Origin: Rhizobium binae
Lineage (GTDB): Bacteria; Pseudomonadota; Alphaproteobacteria; Rhizobiales; Rhizobiaceae
DNA: 64,000 nt
NCBI RefSeq assembly: GCF_017357225.1
Contig: NZ_CP071604.1
Span: 1,925,001 to 1,989,000, forward strand
Direction of reading: 5' to 3'
The notes under the pieces were generated by a model. That model saw only the letters and a program-made list of their open reading frames with translations. It was not told the origin of the DNA and did no database searches. Shown here piece by piece: positions 37,103 through 45,921 of this stretch (positions within the stretch are counted from its first letter, which is position 1; every line of letters starts with the position of its first letter). The position numbers were made by a program, and so were the translations under genes.

Positions 37103-37450
37103 ATGTTCATCACCCCGGCATTCGCCCAGAGTGCGACCGATACCGCAACCGGTTTCGGCGGCTCCGGTTTCGAAATGATCATTCTGTTCGTGCCGCTGAT
37201 GGTCGTCTGGTACTTCCTGCTGATCCGTCCGCAACGCGCGCAGGCCAAGAAGCGCGAGGAAACCCTGAAGGCGATCCGTCGCGGCGACCAGGTCGTGACC
37301 GGCGGCGGTCTCGTCGGCAAGGTGACGAAGGTCGTCGACGACAAGGAAGTCGAAGTCGAGATTGCCGACGGCGTGCGCGTGCGCATCGTCCGCAGTGGCA
37401 TTTCGGAAGTTCGGGTCAAGGGTGAACCTGTCAAGGCCGACGCGGCGTAA
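37103..37450 (+). CDS. yajC: Preprotein translocase subunit YajC
   Basis: This 115-residue small membrane protein has one helix near 28-46 (MIILFVPLMVVWYFLLI) and the family motif RPQRAQAKKREETLKAIRRGDQVVTGGG. It forms a complex with SecDF in the inner membrane. GAGGAGTTTAGC lies just upstream, so 37103 is the start. secDF follows 43 bases later. Confidence 0.95.
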   Translation: MFITPAFAQSATDTATGFGGSGFEMIILFVPLMVVWYFLLIRPQRAQAKKREETLKAIRRGDQVVTGGGLVGKVTKVVDDKEVEVEIADGVRVRIVRSGISEVRVKGEPVKADAA

Positions 37451-37493
37451 CAAGCGATAGCGGCAAACCGCCGGATCGGAAGATCGTCGAGAG

Positions 37494-40034
37494 ATGTTGC
37501 ATTTTTCCCGCTGGAAAACACTTCTGATTTGGCTGGTTGCGTTTGCGGCCGTCGTCATCGCTGCGCCCAATCTGCTGAGTGAGGCACAGCGTGCCTCGCT
37601 GCCGGGCTGGCTGCGAAACGATCGCGTAGTGCTCGGCCTCGATCTGCAGGGCGGTTCGCATATCGTTCTGAAGGTCGAGCGTTCCGATATCGTCAAGGAT
37701 CGCCTGGAAGAGGTAGTCGCGAATGTTCGCAACGCACTGCGCGGCGCCGGCATCCGCTATACCGGGCTCACAGGCAACGACCAGACCGTCACTGTCCGGA
37801 TCACCGATCCTGCTGAGACGCAGAATGCGGTCGATCGCCTGAAATCCCTGACGACGACCAGTGGAGATTCTGCGCCCGGGCTCGCGCTGCAGCAGGGCGG
37901 CGAAGGGCAGCTTTCGTTGCAGATTTCCGACGCCGGCATTACCGCTGACGTTGCCTCCGCCCGGACCCGGTCGCTTGATATCGTCGGCCGCCGCATCGCC
38001 GGATTCGGCTACGAGAATTTCCTCGTTCGCCCCGACGGCGACGACCGGATCACCGTGCAGGTGCTGGGATCGGTCGATGCGGAGCGGCTGAAGAATCTCC
38101 TCAACCAGCCGGCCAAGCTTTCGTTTCATCTGATCGACGAAAGCATGTCGGGGCAGGAGGCGCTGAGCGGCCGCTGGCCGGCGACATCGCAGGTGCTCTA
38201 TTCGCTGGACGATCCGCCGGTTCCCTATCTCGTCGATCGCACGGCTTTCGCCAACGCCGGCAACATGGTCGATATCCAGCCGGTCGTCGATCCGCAGACC
38301 CAGGATACCTCCATTGCCTATCGTTTCGATGCGGCAGGCACCAAGCGGTTGGCTGAGGTGACAGGACAGAATATTGGCAAGCACCTTGCCATCGTCTTCG
38401 ACGATCAGGTCATGTCGGCACCGGCCATCGATGCCGCGATCACCAATGGCGAGGGTCGGATTTCTGCGAATTTCTCCGAAGACGGTGTTCGCGACCTTGC
38501 CGTGATGCTGCGCGCCGGCGCCCTGCCGGCGACGCTGACGAGCGTCGAGGAGCGCAGCGTCAGCCCGACCTTCGGCGGCGAATCCATCGTCTCCGGCCTT
38601 GTTGCCGGCCTCGTCGCCGTCGTGCTGGTCGCAGCACTGATGATCGCGCTCTACCGCATCCTCGGCGTCATTGCTGTCGTTTCGCTCTTCTTCAATCTGA
38701 TCCTTATAATCGCGGCGCTCAGCCTTGCCGGCGCAACGCTCACCTTGCCCGGCATTGCCGGCATCGTGCTCATCGTCGGCATGGCGGTCGATTCGAACGT
38801 GCTGATTTACGAGCGCATCCGCGAAGAAGAGAAAACCGCCCATTCCCTTGCCGAGGCCGTCGGTCGCGGTTTCTCGCGAGCCTTTTCGACGATCGTCGAT
38901 GCGAATGTCACGATCTTCATCGCGGCGGTCATTCTCTTTTTCCTCGGCAGCGAATCCATTCGTGGTTTCGCCGTGACGCTGGCAGTCGGCATTCTGACGA
39001 CCGTCTACACGGCATTCACGCTGACGCGCTCGATCGTCGCCGTCTGGCTGGCGCGACGCCACCCTCGGCACCTGCCGACGAGCGGTCTCACCCATCTCTT
39101 CGAGCACGCCAATATCCGGTTCATGGGGATCCGCCGCTATGTCTTCACGGCCTCGGCGGCGATCTCGCTGATCGCCATGGCCGCCTTTGCCACCGTCGGC
39201 CTGCAACTCGGCATCGATTTCACCGGCGGCTCGCTCATCGAGGTGACTGCGAAACAGGGCAATGCCGACATCGCCGATCTCGGATCGCGCCTCAACGATC
39301 TCAATCTCGGCGAGGTCGGGGTCGAACGCACCGGCGGCCCGGCGAACGCGCGGATCCGCATCGCGTCCCAGGGCGGCGGAGAGAATGCCGAGCAATCGGC
39401 AGCGACGCTGGTGCGCGGCGAGTTCGAGGCGGATTATGATTTCCGCCGCGTCGAAGTCGTCGGCCCCGCCATCTCGGGCGAGTTGACGATGATGGCGACG
39501 CTGGGCATCGCTGCTGCGCTCGCGGCAATCCTGCTCTACATCTGGATCCGCTTTGAGTGGCAGTTCGCCGTCGGCGCCGTCGTCGCAACGCTGCACGACG
39601 TCATCATCATGCTGGGGCTTTTCGTGCTGACCGGCATCGAATTCAATCTGACGAGTATCGCCGCGGTGCTGACGATTGTCGGCTATTCCCTGAACGACAC
39701 CGTCGTCGTCTATGACCGGATGCGCGAGAACCTGAAGCGATACACGAAGATGCCGCTGCCGATCCTGATCGATGCCTCGATCAACCAGACATTGTCGCGC
39801 ACCGTCCTGACGGCCGCGACGACGCTGCTTGCCTTGCTGGCGCTCTACCTGTTCGGCGGCGACGTCATGCGCTCTTTCGCCTTTGTGATGCTCTTCGGGG
39901 TCGCTCTCGGCACTTTCTCTTCGATCTATATCGCCGCTCCCGTGCTGATCGTCTTCCGGCTGCGGCCGGAGAGCCCCGACGGGAGGGAGAGCAACAAGAC
40001 GGATGCCGGTGTAAAATCCGGCACGGTGGTTTGA
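37494..40034 (+). CDS. secDF: Fused protein translocase subunit SecD-SecF
   Basis: This 846-residue protein joins SecD (about 1-500) and SecF (about 530-830) in one chain, each with six predicted membrane helices and a periplasmic P1-type domain. SecD signatures include LGLDLQGGSHIVLKV, RAGALPATLTSVEERSVSPTFG and GMAVDSNVLIYERIREE; SecF signatures include GIDFTGGSLIEV and GYSLNDTVVVYDRMREN. It drives the late, proton-motive-force-dependent stage of Sec export. Fusion is typical of several alphaproteobacteria. Forms a unit with yajC. Confidence 0.96.
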   Translation: MLHFSRWKTLLIWLVAFAAVVIAAPNLLSEAQRASLPGWLRNDRVVLGLDLQGGSHIVLKVERSDIVKDRLEEVVANVRNALRGAGIRYTGLTGNDQTVTVRITDPAETQNAVDRLKSLTTTSGDSAPGLALQQGGEGQLSLQISDAGITADVASARTRSLDIVGRRIAGFGYENFLVRPDGDDRITVQVLGSVDAERLKNLLNQPAKLSFHLIDESMSGQEALSGRWPATSQVLYSLDDPPVPYLVDRTAFANAGNMVDIQPVVDPQTQDTSIAYRFDAAGTKRLAEVTGQNIGKHLAIVFDDQVMSAPAIDAAITNGEGRISANFSEDGVRDLAVMLRAGALPATLTSVEERSVSPTFGGESIVSGLVAGLVAVVLVAALMIALYRILGVIAVVSLFFNLILIIAALSLAGATLTLPGIAGIVLIVGMAVDSNVLIYERIREEEKTAHSLAEAVGRGFSRAFSTIVDANVTIFIAAVILFFLGSESIRGFAVTLAVGILTTVYTAFTLTRSIVAVWLARRHPRHLPTSGLTHLFEHANIRFMGIRRYVFTASAAISLIAMAAFATVGLQLGIDFTGGSLIEVTAKQGNADIADLGSRLNDLNLGEVGVERTGGPANARIRIASQGGGENAEQSAATLVRGEFEADYDFRRVEVVGPAISGELTMMATLGIAAALAAILLYIWIRFEWQFAVGAVVATLHDVIIMLGLFVLTGIEFNLTSIAAVLTIVGYSLNDTVVVYDRMRENLKRYTKMPLPILIDASINQTLSRTVLTAATTLLALLALYLFGGDVMRSFAFVMLFGVALGTFSSIYIAAPVLIVFRLRPESPDGRESNKTDAGVKSGTVV

Positions 40035-40038
40035 AAAC

Positions 40039-40425
40039 ATGGCAAAAGGCATAGAAATCCGCGCTGCGCATTTTCCCGGGCGCGCTCCGATCGACACTTA
40101 CGGCAATGGCGGTTTCCGTTTTGCCGACATGTCGCATCGCGGCTCGATCCTTTGCCTGCCTTCCGGCATTCACGGCTGGGACATGGACATATCGAAGCCG
40201 CTGTCGCCTGAAAATTTTCGCCGCGTGCTGGAAGAGGCCACCGATATCGAGGTTCTGCTCGTCGGCACAGGAACCGAGCTTCGCCGTCTGCCTGAGGAAT
40301 TGAAGCAGGCGCTGAAGGCGCGCGGCATCGCCTCTGACCCGATGAGCACGGGTGCCGCAGTGCGCACCTTCAACATCATGCTCGCCGAGCAGCGCGCCGT
40401 CGCGGCGGCATTGATTGCGGTCTGA
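40039..40425 (+). CDS. Mth938-like domain protein (DUF498)
   Basis: This 128-residue soluble protein is of the DUF498/Mth938 type, with VLLVGTGTELRRLPEELKQALKARGI and GAAVRTFNIMLAEQR as conserved stretches. Eukaryotic homologues (NDUFAF3) assist respiratory complex I assembly. It follows secDF by four bases, and the next gene encodes another complex-I-assembly-like protein. Function here is inferred from family only. Confidence 0.85.
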   Translation: MAKGIEIRAAHFPGRAPIDTYGNGGFRFADMSHRGSILCLPSGIHGWDMDISKPLSPENFRRVLEEATDIEVLLVGTGTELRRLPEELKQALKARGIASDPMSTGAAVRTFNIMLAEQRAVAAALIAV

Positions 40426-40427
40426 CG

Positions 40428-41285
40428 ATGGCGGAAGAAAATATCGCGACGAACCAGGATATCTGCCTGGCGATGCTGCGCGACAATGATCGCGACCGCT
40501 ATCTCGCCTGCCTTCTGTCACCGCAGGACAAGCGCGGCGCACTTGCGGCGCTTTACGCCTTCAATGCCGAGCTTGCCCGCGTCCGCGACCTGGTGCACGA
40601 GCCGCTGCCAGGCGAGGTGCGCATGCAATATTGGCGTGACCTGCTGGAAGGCAGTGCGCATGGCTCGACGGCGGCCAATCCCGTCGCCGCGACGCTTTTG
40701 ACGGCGATCGAGACCCACCGCCTGCCGCGCAAGACGCTGGTCGACATGATCGAGGCCCGCACCTTCGACCTCTATGACGACCCGATGGAAACCCGCCTGT
40801 CGCTCGAAGGTTATGCCGGCGAGACCGCCTCCGCGCTGATCCAGATTGCAAGCCTTGTGCTTTCGCCGCAGGACGCCCCACGATCGGCGGATGCGGCCGG
40901 CCACGCCGGCGTTGCCCAGGCGATTGCCGGCCTGCTGCTTTTGATGCCGCTGCATCGTCGCCGCGGCCAGCTCTATATTCCGCTGCAAATCCTTTCGGCT
41001 ACCGGGCTCGACCGCGATAGCTTCCTTGCCGGCGAAGACCGGCCGCGCATCTCCGCCGCCGTCGAGGCCTTCGCCGGTCTCGGCCGCGAGCATCTGGCAA
41101 AGGCAAGGGGGGCGGGGCCGATTGCGGCAGCCGTGTTTCCGGCCTTCCTGCCGGCGACGCTGGCTGAACCGGTGCTTCTCAAGGCACAGAAACGTGGCGC
41201 CCAGCTGTTCGACCGGCCGCTGCAGCCGCCGCAATGGCGCCGGCAGCTCGCAATGGCGCTGGCTGCAGCCCGCAGGAAAATCTGA
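40428..41285 (+). CDS. Squalene/phytoene synthase-like protein lacking the Asp motifs (NDUFAF6-like)
   Basis: This 285-residue protein has the prenyl-condensing fold, but both metal-binding motifs are changed. The first (normally AFCRxxDDxxD) reads ALYAFNAELARVRDLVHE, and the second (normally NILRDVxED) reads LLLLMPLHRRRGQLYIP. It is thus unlikely to catalyse squalene formation. The mitochondrial relative NDUFAF6 has the same fold and helps complex I assembly. The neighbouring gene is of the NDUFAF3 type, which supports that reading. It follows the Mth938-like gene after two bases. Confidence 0.82.
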   Translation: MAEENIATNQDICLAMLRDNDRDRYLACLLSPQDKRGALAALYAFNAELARVRDLVHEPLPGEVRMQYWRDLLEGSAHGSTAANPVAATLLTAIETHRLPRKTLVDMIEARTFDLYDDPMETRLSLEGYAGETASALIQIASLVLSPQDAPRSADAAGHAGVAQAIAGLLLLMPLHRRRGQLYIPLQILSATGLDRDSFLAGEDRPRISAAVEAFAGLGREHLAKARGAGPIAAAVFPAFLPATLAEPVLLKAQKRGAQLFDRPLQPPQWRRQLAMALAAARRKI

Positions 41286-41356
41286 TCTCGGTCAAATTCG
41301 CGCAAGTCTCGCGCGCTACAAGGTCTCGACCCTACCCCTTTGAACGGAGACTCGGC

Positions 41357-41824
41357 GTGGGCATTATCGTCTGGTGCGTTCTTTTCGCCATCGTCATTTT
41401 CATTGCCTTCGTAGCAACACGCATGGCTGCCCAAAACAAGGAAGACAGCCTGCACGACACCGGTCTCGCCATCATCGAGTTCGGCCGCGCCTTTCCCAAC
41501 GAGGCGATCCGCCAGCTGCAGTCGACTGAGAACGGTCAGGCGATCTTCGTGCGTCTCCACGACAACAAGGCTGGCCTGATGCGCAACATGGCGCGCCACT
41601 TCTCCTGCCATCTGATCGAGCCCGGCCGTGTGCGCGTGGTAAGCTCGGAGACGGGCAGGGGACTGGCGATCGATTTTCTCGACGCCCCCCATCACAACGG
41701 CAAGTTCGAATTCGCCTCGCCCAAGGAGGCGTCCGAAGTCGCGCTCTGGCTGCTCGGTAACTACATCGCTGAGCCGGATAAGGATCTGGCGCCGGGCAAT
41801 GTCTCCACGGCGATCAAACAGTAG
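41357..41824 (+). CDS. Hypothetical protein with N-terminal membrane anchor
   Basis: This 155-residue protein starts with GTG at 41357 behind GGAGA. One membrane helix (about 2-20) is followed by a soluble part (DTGLAIIEFGRAFPNEAIRQLQSTENGQAIFVRLHDNKAGLM and so on). The pattern is conserved in rhizobia, but I do not recognise a family. A role on the cytoplasmic or periplasmic face cannot be told from the sequence. It converges on trmFO with a 9-base gap. Confidence 0.65.
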   Translation: MGIIVWCVLFAIVIFIAFVATRMAAQNKEDSLHDTGLAIIEFGRAFPNEAIRQLQSTENGQAIFVRLHDNKAGLMRNMARHFSCHLIEPGRVRVVSSETGRGLAIDFLDAPHHNGKFEFASPKEASEVALWLLGNYIAEPDKDLAPGNVSTAIKQ

Positions 41825-41833
41825 AAGTGCTGC

Positions 41834-43243
41834 CTAGAGCTGGCCGAGCCAGGCGGCGCAGTCTGCAAGCGCCCGACCTGCGATCAACTGCCTTTTCATG
41901 ATCGTCTTATCCTTGCCGCGGAAGCGCTTGACGCCCTCGGGCTTGACGATCGAGCCGGGCTCAAGCTCCGGAAACAGCCCGAAATTGATGTTCATCGGCT
42001 GGAACGACCGTTTGCCGGGCTCTTCGTCGGTGACGATGTGGCCGCCGGTGATATGACCGAGCAGTGAGCCGAACGCGGTTGTTGCCGGCGGCAGTAAGAT
42101 CGCTTCGCCCTTGCGTTCGGCGGCGGCGAAACGACCGGCCATCAGCCCGACGCTGGCGCTTTCCACATAACCCTCGCAGCCGGTGATCTGGCCGGCGAAG
42201 CGCAGGCCAGGCCGCGATTTCAACGTCAGCGACGGATCGAGCAATGTCGGGGAGTTGATATAGGTGTTGCGATGCAGGCCGCCGAGACGGGCAAATTCGG
42301 CATTTTCCAGGCCTGGGATCATGCGGAAGATCTCCGCCTGCGCGCCGTATTTCAGCTTCGTCTGGAAGCCGACCATGTTGTAGAGCGTGCCGAGCGCATT
42401 GTCCTGGCGCAGCTGCACAACGGCATAAGCCTTGACCGTCGGATTATGCGCGTTCGTCAGCCCCATCGGCTTCATCGGTCCGTGGCGCAGCGTCTCGCGG
42501 CCGCGTTCGGCCATCACCTCGATCGGCAGGCAGCCGTCGAAGTAGGGCGTGCCTTCCCATTCCTTGAAGCCGACAGTGTCGCCAGCGATCAACGCGTCGA
42601 CGAAGGCATTGTACTGCACCTCGTCCATCGGGCAGTTGATGTAGTCCTTGCCCGTGCCGCCGGGGCCGACCTTATCGTAGCGCGACTGATACCAGCAGAT
42701 ATCCATGTCGATGCTGTCGCGGTAGACGATCGGCGCGATGGCGTCGAAGAAGGCGAGCGAATGCTCGCCGGTCTGCGCCTGGATGGCGCTGGCAAGTGAC
42801 GGTGCCGTCAGCGGCCCGGTGGCGACGATGGCAAGGTCCCAGTCGCGCGGCGGCAGGCCGGTGATTTCCTCGCGCACGACGGTGATCAGCGGGTGATCGT
42901 GGATCGCCTTGGTCACGGCTTCTGAAAAGCCGTCGCGATCGACGGCCAGCGCCCCGCCGGCCGGCACCTGGTGGCGATCGGCGGCAGCCATGATCAACGA
43001 GCCCGCCATGCGCATCTCGGCATGGATGACGCCGACGGCATTGCTGGTCGCATCGTCGGACCGGAAGGAATTGGAGCAGACGAGTTCGGCGAGCCCATCG
43101 GTCTTGTGCGCATCCGTGCCGCGCACGCCGCGCATTTCATGCAAAATGACGGGAACGCCGGAGCTGGCGATCTGCCAGGCGGCTTCCGAACCGGCAAGCC
43201 CGCCGCCGACGACGTGGATAGGAGGATAGGAGATCGTGTTCAT
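41834..43243 (-). CDS. trmFO: Methylenetetrahydrofolate-tRNA-(uracil-5-)-methyltransferase TrmFO
   Basis: This 469-residue FAD and folate enzyme makes 5-methyluridine at position 54 in the tRNA T loop. The dinucleotide fold [16 protein letters not shown] sits at 10-25; conserved stretches include [19 protein letters not shown], and [17 protein letters not shown]. It uses methylene-tetrahydrofolate rather than SAM. Confidence 0.95.
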   Translation of the reverse strand: MNTISYPPIHVVGGGLAGSEAAWQIASSGVPVILHEMRGVRGTDAHKTDGLAELVCSNSFRSDDATSNAVGVIHAEMRMAGSLIMAAADRHQVPAGGALAVDRDGFSEAVTKAIHDHPLITVVREEITGLPPRDWDLAIVATGPLTAPSLASAIQAQTGEHSLAFFDAIAPIVYRDSIDMDICWYQSRYDKVGPGGTGKDYINCPMDEVQYNAFVDALIAGDTVGFKEWEGTPYFDGCLPIEVMAERGRETLRHGPMKPMGLTNAHNPTVKAYAVVQLRQDNALGTLYNMVGFQTKLKYGAQAEIFRMIPGLENAEFARLGGLHRNTYINSPTLLDPSLTLKSRPGLRFAGQITGCEGYVESASVGLMAGRFAAAERKGEAILLPPATTAFGSLLGHITGGHIVTDEEPGKRSFQPMNINFGLFPELEPGSIVKPEGVKRFRGKDKTIMKRQLIAGRALADCAAWLGQL

Positions 43244-43292
43244 TCCGGGCTGATATCATGTCGGCAGACGCGATCCAACACCTGGAATCAAA

Positions 43293-43315
43293 AACGGCGC
43301 CCTGACGGCGCCGTC
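43293..43315 (-). terminator. Terminator of the first DUF1127 gene
   Basis: On the minus strand ACGGCGCC pairs with GGCGCCGT, followed by a T run (GTTTTTG). It lies between DUF1127 gene 1 (stop 43342) and trmFO. Confidence 0.75.
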
Positions 43316-43341
43316 TTGAAGCATCGTGCCGGTTACCGCTA

Positions 43342-43485
43342 TTAGCGGAACGAGCGGGATGCGATATTGCGGATGTCATAGCGGCTGACGCCGATGTCGG
43401 ACAGGGTCTGGTTCGACAGGCTGCCGAGTTCGTTGAGTGTACGGCGGTAGCTGAGCCAGCTTTTTGCAATGCGGATCGGGTTCAT
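43342..43485 (-). CDS. DUF1127 small protein (first copy)
   Basis: This 47-residue basic protein matches the DUF1127 (YjiS-like) pattern: RIAKSWLSYRRTLNELGSL, then SDIGVSRYDIRNIASRS. The ATG at 43485 has GAGGAAG six to twelve bases upstream; an earlier ATG at 43491 is too close to that site. Short DUF1127 proteins in alphaproteobacteria bind RNA or regulatory small RNAs and affect phosphate uptake and stress; the role of this one is unknown. A hairpin terminator follows. Confidence 0.85.
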   Translation of the reverse strand: MNPIRIAKSWLSYRRTLNELGSLSNQTLSDIGVSRYDIRNIASRSFR

Positions 43486-43709
43486 TGTCATCTTCCTCGA
43501 ACAAATGTCCGCTGGACGGCGGGACGCCTGTCTCTCTGCGGTTGATGTTTATATAGGCGAAAACCCGCTCATTGTGCAGTGCAATTAAAAGGCGTCTGCC
43601 ATGCAAATGTGCAATATGATGCTTGAGAAATAAGCGGTGAACATTTTTTGAGCGAGCTGGGGAACCGGTAAGATCCTGCAACCGCGGCGACCGTCGATAG
43701 CCGCAAACG

Positions 43710-43772
43710 AAAACGCCCGCTGCGGTGCAGCGGGCGTTTTAATCTGGGAGGGATCTGCTTGGGAGGAAGCAG
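43710..43772 (-). ncRNA. CCUCCC-loop hairpin and terminator in the DUF1127 3' UTR
   Basis: Read on the minus strand after the stop of the second DUF1127 gene, there is a hairpin CTGCTT-CCTCCC-AAGCAG (43755-43772), a second CCTCCC at 43746-43751, and a perfect 14-bp terminator stem AAAACGCCCGCTGC / GCAGCGGGCGTTTT (43710-43740). The layout matches DUF1127-linked small RNAs with anti-Shine-Dalgarno loops (CcsR/cuckoo type). It could act as a processed 3'-UTR small RNA. Confidence 0.6.
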
Positions 43773-43783
43773 AAACCTTTGAA

Positions 43784-43930
43784 TTAACGCGAAGAAGCTT
43801 CGCGGGCGACGCGATGGATGTCCGAACGGTCGATGCCGAGGTCATGCAATTCGCGATTGGTCATGCGGCCGAGTTCGGAGACCGTTTGACGATACTTGCG
43901 CCAGTTGTTGAAAGAGCGAGTGATGTTCAT
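43784..43930 (-). CDS. DUF1127 small protein (second copy)
   Basis: This 48-residue basic protein is a paralogue of the gene at 43342-43485, with the same layout: FNNWRKYRQTVSELGRMTN, then DLGIDRSDIHRVAREAS. AAAGGGG lies a few bases upstream of the ATG at 43930. Its 3' UTR carries two CCTCCC motifs and a strong terminator, unlike the first copy. In Rhodobacter the DUF1127 protein CcaF1 is linked to CcsR small RNAs of similar type, which is the model for this locus. Confidence 0.87.
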   Translation of the reverse strand: MNITRSFNNWRKYRQTVSELGRMTNRELHDLGIDRSDIHRVAREASSR

Positions 43931-44379
43931 GTTAAGCCCCTTTCTGAGGGTTTGATCTGCCAGCAGCCACCCATCGGCGCTGACTTCTATTTGATGACCG
44001 GAATATATGTTGCGGTGCGAAGAACGAAAACAGCCAAGTTTTCAAGTCACCTATGCGAGATATGCAATGCTTTACACAATCTTACCGCAATCTGGTCAAC
44101 GAATAGGCAAAGCGACTTGAGCGAATACCCGACCCTTGACGCGGTGAAGGGGTTGCGATGAGGCAATATCCCCGGCTGCGGAGAGTTGCGCGCCGCGTAG
44201 GCGTCCGGCAACGCCTCGGGAGACCATCAGTCATTGCGAAGGCCCGCAAAGCGGCGCGATCAAGAACCGCGCGGCTACCGGTTGATGCGAAGTAAAATCG
44301 GCGGTCACTGCTTTCTGGCGGCACGGCGCCCTCAGCCTTGGCTGAGCTAACACGTTGAACTTGCGCATTATACTGTCAT

Positions 44380-44497
44380 CAAATAAAACGCCCGCCGGGG
44401 GAGGATCCGGCGGGCGCATTATAGTGACTGGCAACTGGGAGGAGGAGTGTTGCCAATCCATCGCAGCGCGCTTGGGAGGAGGAGTGCGCGGCTGCGA
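44380..44497 (-). ncRNA. Cuckoo-family (alpha-r14 / CcsR-like) small RNA candidate
   Basis: Read on the minus strand, three hairpins follow each other. Hairpin 1 (44462-44496) has a 10-bp stem with one bulge and loop ACTCCTCCTCCCAA. Hairpin 2 (44429-44455) has a 7-bp stem TGGCAAC / GTTGCCA and loop ACTCCTCCTCCCA. Hairpin 3 (44389-44416) is a 10-bp GC stem with loop ATCCTCCC, followed by GTTTTATTT, a proper terminator. The loops expose anti-Shine-Dalgarno CCUCCUCCC, the hallmark of cuckoo RNAs. No promoter was identified with confidence. Confidence 0.75.
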
Positions 44498-44826
44498 ATC
44501 TCGTCACGGACAAACCATCCGCGGGCGTCCGGCAGTGCCGGGCCGGGGTGCCACCCCCGTGCTTCGATATGCCGATAAATAGTATGACGAATCGATATTT
44601 TGCAGTGCAGTATTTACATGAGGGGTATGCGGGAAGTGCATACCTCTCCTTCATATACTCATATTAGCAGAATCGACGTTAGCGGCCGGTTAATATCAGA
44701 TCCAAATTAGACCAGTGAGGAATTCGCATATTCAGCCCTGAGGCATTTGCGAAGCTGGCTGCTGCGCCTATAAATGATGGAAACCGCAGCGCCGGAGCGA
44801 GCGTCGCGGAAGTGAGGGGTGGAAGC
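44498..44826. other. Intergenic region with hairpins
   Basis: This holds palindromic GC hairpins near 44530-44560 (CCGGCAGTGCCGG, GGGGTGCCACCCC) and an 11-bp hairpin with one mismatch at 44620-44649 (GAGGGGTATGC / GCATACCTCTC, loop GGGAAGT). It probably holds the promoters of the small RNA and of the DUF2157 gene. The region 43931-44379 also has no supported gene. Confidence 0.4.
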
Positions 44827-45921
44827 ATGTATCGCGGCAGATTGGAGCGGGATCTCTCGCTCTGGGTGGGCAAGGGTCTGCTTGGAGAGGAAACGGCCGG
44901 CGCGCTTCTTGCCGAATATGACAGCCGCCCGGCCAGCTTCAGCCTCGGCCGGGTGCTGATGGCGCTGGCGGCGGTGCTGCTTGCTGCTGCCGTTCTGCTG
45001 GTCGTCGCCTCCAATTGGGAAGCCATTCCGCGCCTTGTCCGCGTCGGCGCCATCCTCGCCCTGATCTGGGCGGTGCATATTGCCGCCGCCCTGATGCTCG
45101 CCCGCGGTGCGGCCGCCGCCGCAGGGGGGTTGTTGATCATCGGCGCGATGAGCTTCGGCGGCGCTATTTCGCTGGTCGGGCAGATGTATCATCTCTCCGG
45201 CGACGAACAGACGGTGATGTATCTCTGGTTTGCCATCGCCACGATCTCGGCGATCCTGTTCCGTTCGGGCGCGGTGGTGGCCGTTGCGGGCTTTCTCTCC
45301 TGGGCGTCCTTCGCCGTATATCTCGAGAACCATCATGCGCATTGGATCGGGCTTGATCCCTGGATGGCACCTGTCATGGCGGTGATCGTCATCGCGTTGG
45401 TGCGTTACACGGGCGCTGCGCGGGCTCGCCATCTTGCCTATTTGCTGCTGATCGGCTGGCTTGCATGGCTCTACACGCTTTATGAGGAGATGGCGGTGGC
45501 GCTCGCCTTCGCTGTCGGCGGCATGGCCGCCTTGGTGCTGACAGCGTTGCCGCATCCCCGTATCGCGCCCCTGGTCAGGAGTGCCGGCGCGGCTCCGGCT
45601 TTTTACAGCTTCCTCGTCGCCGCAATCGGCTTCCTGCTTCTGCATATCGAGATCGAGCAGGGATGGCGGCTGGTGGTGCTCGGTCTGGCGACACTTGCCG
45701 CCGCCGTGCTTGCGATCGCGCTGCATGGCAGGAACAATGGTGCCGTGCGTTATCTCGCCTATGCGACTTTTGCCGCGGAGATGCTCTATCTCGCTTCCGT
45801 CACCGTCGGTTCGATCCTCGGTACGTCGAGCCTTTTCCTGTTTTCCGGTCTTGTGGTCGCTCTTGTCGCCTGGATTGTCATTCGGCTGGAACGGCGCTTT
45901 TCACGGGAGGCGCGCGCATGA
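44827..45921 (+). CDS. DUF2157 polytopic membrane protein
   Basis: This 364-residue protein has a soluble N-terminal part (RLERDLSLWVGKGLLGEETAGALLAEYDS, about 5-33) and about ten membrane helices. The N-terminal part matches the DUF2157 pattern. The function is unknown. It overlaps a GDYxxLxY-motif gene by four bases (ATGA), a common pair. GAGGGGTGGAAGC precedes the ATG. Confidence 0.85.
   Translation: MYRGRLERDLSLWVGKGLLGEETAGALLAEYDSRPASFSLGRVLMALAAVLLAAAVLLVVASNWEAIPRLVRVGAILALIWAVHIAAALMLARGAAAAAGGLLIIGAMSFGGAISLVGQMYHLSGDEQTVMYLWFAIATISAILFRSGAVVAVAGFLSWASFAVYLENHHAHWIGLDPWMAPVMAVIVIALVRYTGAARARHLAYLLLIGWLAWLYTLYEEMAVALAFAVGGMAALVLTALPHPRIAPLVRSAGAAPAFYSFLVAAIGFLLLHIEIEQGWRLVVLGLATLAAAVLAIALHGRNNGAVRYLAYATFAAEMLYLASVTVGSILGTSSLFLFSGLVVALVAWIVIRLERRFSREARA

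Noticed and set aside
37431..40097. Minus-strand 888-codon frame antisense to secDF
   Set aside because: Composition is that of a GC-rich antisense shadow; secDF is unambiguous.
43814..44161. Plus-strand 115-codon frame opposite the second DUF1127 gene
   Set aside because: Antisense shadow of DUF1127 extended into the intergenic region.
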